Notes under the pieces: generated by a model
Databases searched by the model: none
What the model saw: the letters and a program-made list of their open reading frames with translations, nothing else
What the model was told of the DNA's origin: nothing
Shown here: one piece after another, positions 61,901-64,000 of the stretch
Layout of the letters: every line of letters starts with the position of its first letter
Numbering within the stretch: the stretch's first letter is position 1
Assembly (NCBI RefSeq): GCF_009730915.1
Contig: NC_052487.1
Coordinates: forward strand, 4,532,649-4,596,648
DNA from: Dioscorea cayenensis subsp. rotundata
Taxonomy: Eukaryota > Streptophyta > Magnoliopsida > Dioscoreales > Dioscoreaceae
DNA: 64,000 bases
Reading direction: 5' to 3'
Made by a program: the position numbers and the translations under genes

Positions 61901-62467
61901 AGTGCACAAAGTATTAGCAAAAGCAATGTGCCAAAGAAAACCAATAACTAACTAAAAAAGAAAAGCAAATTGTAAACCAAACCAGCATGAACCAATGGAT
62001 AATGAACAGATCATAATAGAGTCCCACCATTTACTAAGTAATCAAGAGCAAAACTAAAATGAAAAATTTCCACACTAAACAAAAGGTACTTTCTAAAAGA
62101 ATCAATGCAAGCAACAAAATAAATAAATAAAACCAACTTTAGCCAAAAAACATGATTTGCTTGGTAATCCAGAAGAAAAGGAGAATTAGGAAAAATAGAG
62201 CACCAAAAAAAAATAAAAAATAAATATTACAGAAGGTAGAAAAGAGATTTTGCCAAAGGAATTTAAAGAAAAAAATAAACAGAATGACATGACCTGCTGG
62301 GGAGCATTGTAACCAGAAGGAACTTTGAAGACATCAGCATCAAGAGGCATATCAATGGTTTTCTCCACCTTGCGGACAAAGGTACTGGTGACACCACCAT
62401 GGCAAAACCTCAAGAACAAACCAAGCAACACAGTAAGAACAAGAAACCGATTGAGATGATCTGCCAT
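57141..62467 (-). CDS. PAP: Purple acid phosphatase, PAP10/PAP12 type (8 exons, 468 aa)
   Basis: A secreted binuclear-metal acid phosphatase that releases phosphate from organic esters outside the cell. Coding exons are 62467-62294, 61704-61504, 61229-61118, 59715-59486, 59276-59138, 57949-57729, 57554-57424 and 57339-57141. All junctions are GT-AG, phases join, and the total is 1407 nt. A signal peptide covers about residues 1-24 ([17 protein letters not shown]). An N-terminal fibronectin-like domain ([18 protein letters not shown]) precedes the metallophosphatase domain. All seven metal ligands are present: D164 (GDLG), D193 and Y196 (GDLSYAD), N230 (GNHE), H315 (VLMHSPW), H352 and H354 (GHVH). 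Several N-glycosylation sites (NYT, NTT, NST, NRS, NRT) fit a secreted glycoprotein. The body matches the dicot PAP12/PAP10 group more closely than PAP26. No lesion is seen. Which paralogue is orthologous is open. Confidence 0.95.
58054..58401 (+). mobile_element. TRIM (miniature LTR retrotransposon) in PAP intron 5, 348 bp
   Basis: Two direct repeats, 58054-58187 (134 bp) and 58264-58401 (138 bp), share TATTAGAGTAA at the start, AATATGAATTTGAATAAATA-like cores, CCAATCAG-TTAAGTTT, and end ATCTAACA. Directly after the first repeat is TGGTATCATAGC (58188-58199), one base off the usual initiator-Met tRNA primer-binding site of plant LTR elements. A purine-rich AAAAGAG (about 58255-58261) precedes the second repeat, as a polypurine tract should. 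The flanks are CAAAC (58049-58053) and CAAAT (58402-58406), a 5-bp duplication with one mismatch. The interior of 76 bases has no coding capacity. It is antisense to the PAP gene. Confidence 0.85.
58938..58974. repeat. (AT)n(GA)n microsatellite in PAP intron 5
   Basis: A short AT run directly followed by about ten GA dinucleotides. Confidence 0.85.
59716..61117 (-). other. PAP intron 3, about 1.4 kb
   Basis: Longest intron of the gene; A+T-rich, with no recognised element. Confidence 0.8.
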
Positions 62468-62627
62468 GGCTACACAAGTGAAGAAGAGAAGAGATAGAGT
62501 TTGTCAAATAAGCAGACGAGCAATTAATAGAATATGAAATAGATGTGAAAGGAGTTGGGAAGAGAGAAATTTTTGTGAACAAGGCAAGTTTGTCATTAAT
62601 AAAAATAAAGGACTATCTTAAAATTTG

Positions 62628-62634
62628 TTATATA
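62628..62634 (-). promoter_or_regulatory. Candidate TATA box of the PAP gene
   Basis: TATATAA on the minus strand, about 160 bases before the ATG. The purine- and pyrimidine-rich leader in between is compatible with a 5' untranslated region of about 130 bases. I saw no convincing phosphate-starvation P1BS motif near it. Confidence 0.45.
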
Positions 62635-62639
62635 GGTTT

Positions 62640-64000
62640 GCTAGTTTGATTTTTTTTGTTTTATTTTTAGTAAAAATTTATAAAAATTACATGGTGGCAG
62701 AGAATATTCTAAGAGTAGCTTCGTAATCTACTTATTTTGGATTTTTTTTTTATAAATATTTCTAAGAATAAACAAGTACAGTTGTTTTCAGTTTAAGTGT
62801 TCGACTATGTCAGAATACAATTAAAAAAAGGGTATGCCTCTTGCTCGAAATTTTATTTTATTTTATTTTTTTTTAAAAAAGTGACAAGTGCCAGTCAAGG
62901 ATATGATGCATGAGGATGGGCTGCGATATCATCTATGAATTAATTCTTCCAACAAAGATTCAAATTTTACCATTCTACACGCCACACGAAAGACTTATTT
63001 TTTTTTTTTGCCGCTAATCACTTGAACCAAGCGACTTTAGCTGTTGCTTGAAACTCGAAAGTCAAATGGGAAGAACATGGGAGATTTTTTTATTTAAAAT
63101 TATAAAATATAAAATAAATAATATTAAATAGATTAGTGATTAAGCTAATTAAATAGATAAATAATAAATATGAATGACTAATAAAGATTTATGAATATGA
63201 TGGATTTAACCAAATTTAATAGTTAGTTGAGATCTAACTACAAACAACTAAAAAGATATAAATTTAATTTTTAATTTCAACAAAGATGAGAATAAGTGGC
63301 AATTTCTCCCTCCCTATATATATTCTTAGAGTTTGTGTTTGTCACTCTACCTTAAAAGAAAAAATCAACTAACAGAGAGAACATGTTATTTGTTTTTTAT
63401 TAATTGTGTATTCTTTGAAAAAAAAAATGAAAATCAATTGAAATTATATCTATTTAATATATATTTTTTTTTACAAATGTAACTAATTACGTTAGAGATA
63501 TTTATGCTATTATCTATTAATCAATTATGATTTTAATGTAAAACAAGATGAATGGAGCTTTCTTTAAAATAAAATAAAAAATAAAAAAGTGGTTCATTAT
63601 AATGAAATGGAAATAGATTTTGTTATGTAAAACTTACCCAAAAAATTAGATATTTATTACTTACCATGGACATTTCTTCTTGTTTTTATTTGTTGATGGG
63701 TATCTTTTTGACTAACATGATTGATGCATTTCATAAATATTAATAATATATAAATATATCCCAAAACAAAATCGATGTTATCAAATTATTATTCGCAATA
63801 TATACGATATTATCTTTTCATTTTCTATATTTAACCTTTCCTTCTCAGTGTTAAGAAATATTTTTTGTAGTCGATTTTCAAAATGTATCATTATTGTCTA
63901 GTGATATTTTTCAAAAATGTTTAGCTATATCAAAATGTATTATTTGTTATTATTACTATTTTTTAGCCACTTTTAAACATGCATCTTCAAATATTTTTGT
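62640..64000. other. PAP upstream intergenic DNA
   Basis: Strongly A+T-rich DNA with homopolymer runs. No gene, element or clear regulatory cluster was recognised. Confidence 0.45.

Overview
This is nuclear DNA from a flowering plant. It is A+T-rich, has long intergenic stretches, and its genes have several GT-AG introns. The protein set (ESCRT-II VPS25, plastid-division PDV1, a cytokinin-response-factor ERF, a secreted purple acid phosphatase) is plant-specific in part. All the mobile DNA is of plant type: a hAT, Mutator-like elements carrying a plant mobile domain gene, a LINE with RNase H, a TRIM, tRNA-derived SINE-like copies and a caulimovirid relic. I cannot name the species from the sequence alone.

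Four intact host genes were rebuilt exon by exon. VPS25 (4729-6980, +, 6 exons, 179 aa). A CRF/ERF transcription factor (16163-17092, +, single exon, 309 aa, with a uORF in its leader). PDV1 (24894-21032, -, 2 exons, 271 aa). A PAP10/PAP12-type purple acid phosphatase (62467-57141, -, 8 exons, 468 aa, all seven metal ligands present). They do not form a pathway; they are independent plant loci.

Most of the rest is mobile DNA. In order: a frameshifted caulimovirid RT-RNase H relic (3.3-4.0 kb). A 4.3-kb hAT with 8-bp target duplication (25498-29799), inserted at the edge of a 304-bp foldback element (29810-30113). A 1.85-kb non-autonomous Mutator-like element built of ~495-bp tandem repeats (30740-32591). 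An ~8-kb Mutator-like element (about 33.1-41.1 kb) with convergent transposase and plant-mobile-domain genes, both broken. GC-rich LTR-like sequence (42.1-43.2 kb). Two LTR-like segments whose TGTCACGC ends face each other (43.6-45.5 and 49.8-52.6 kb). A degenerate LINE (53.06-56.88 kb). A TRIM in intron 5 of the PAP gene (58054-58401).

The most unusual stretch is 45.65-47.9 kb. Fragments recognisable as a CYP57-type cyclophilin, a cyclase-associated protein (weaker), an Hsp110/HSP70-15-type chaperone, a REX4-type exonuclease and elongation factor 1B lie head to tail on one strand in about 1.8 kb, downstream of a TATA-like box. This looks like a gene-fragment-capture chimera (Pack-TE or Helitron style) whose carrier ends I could not find.
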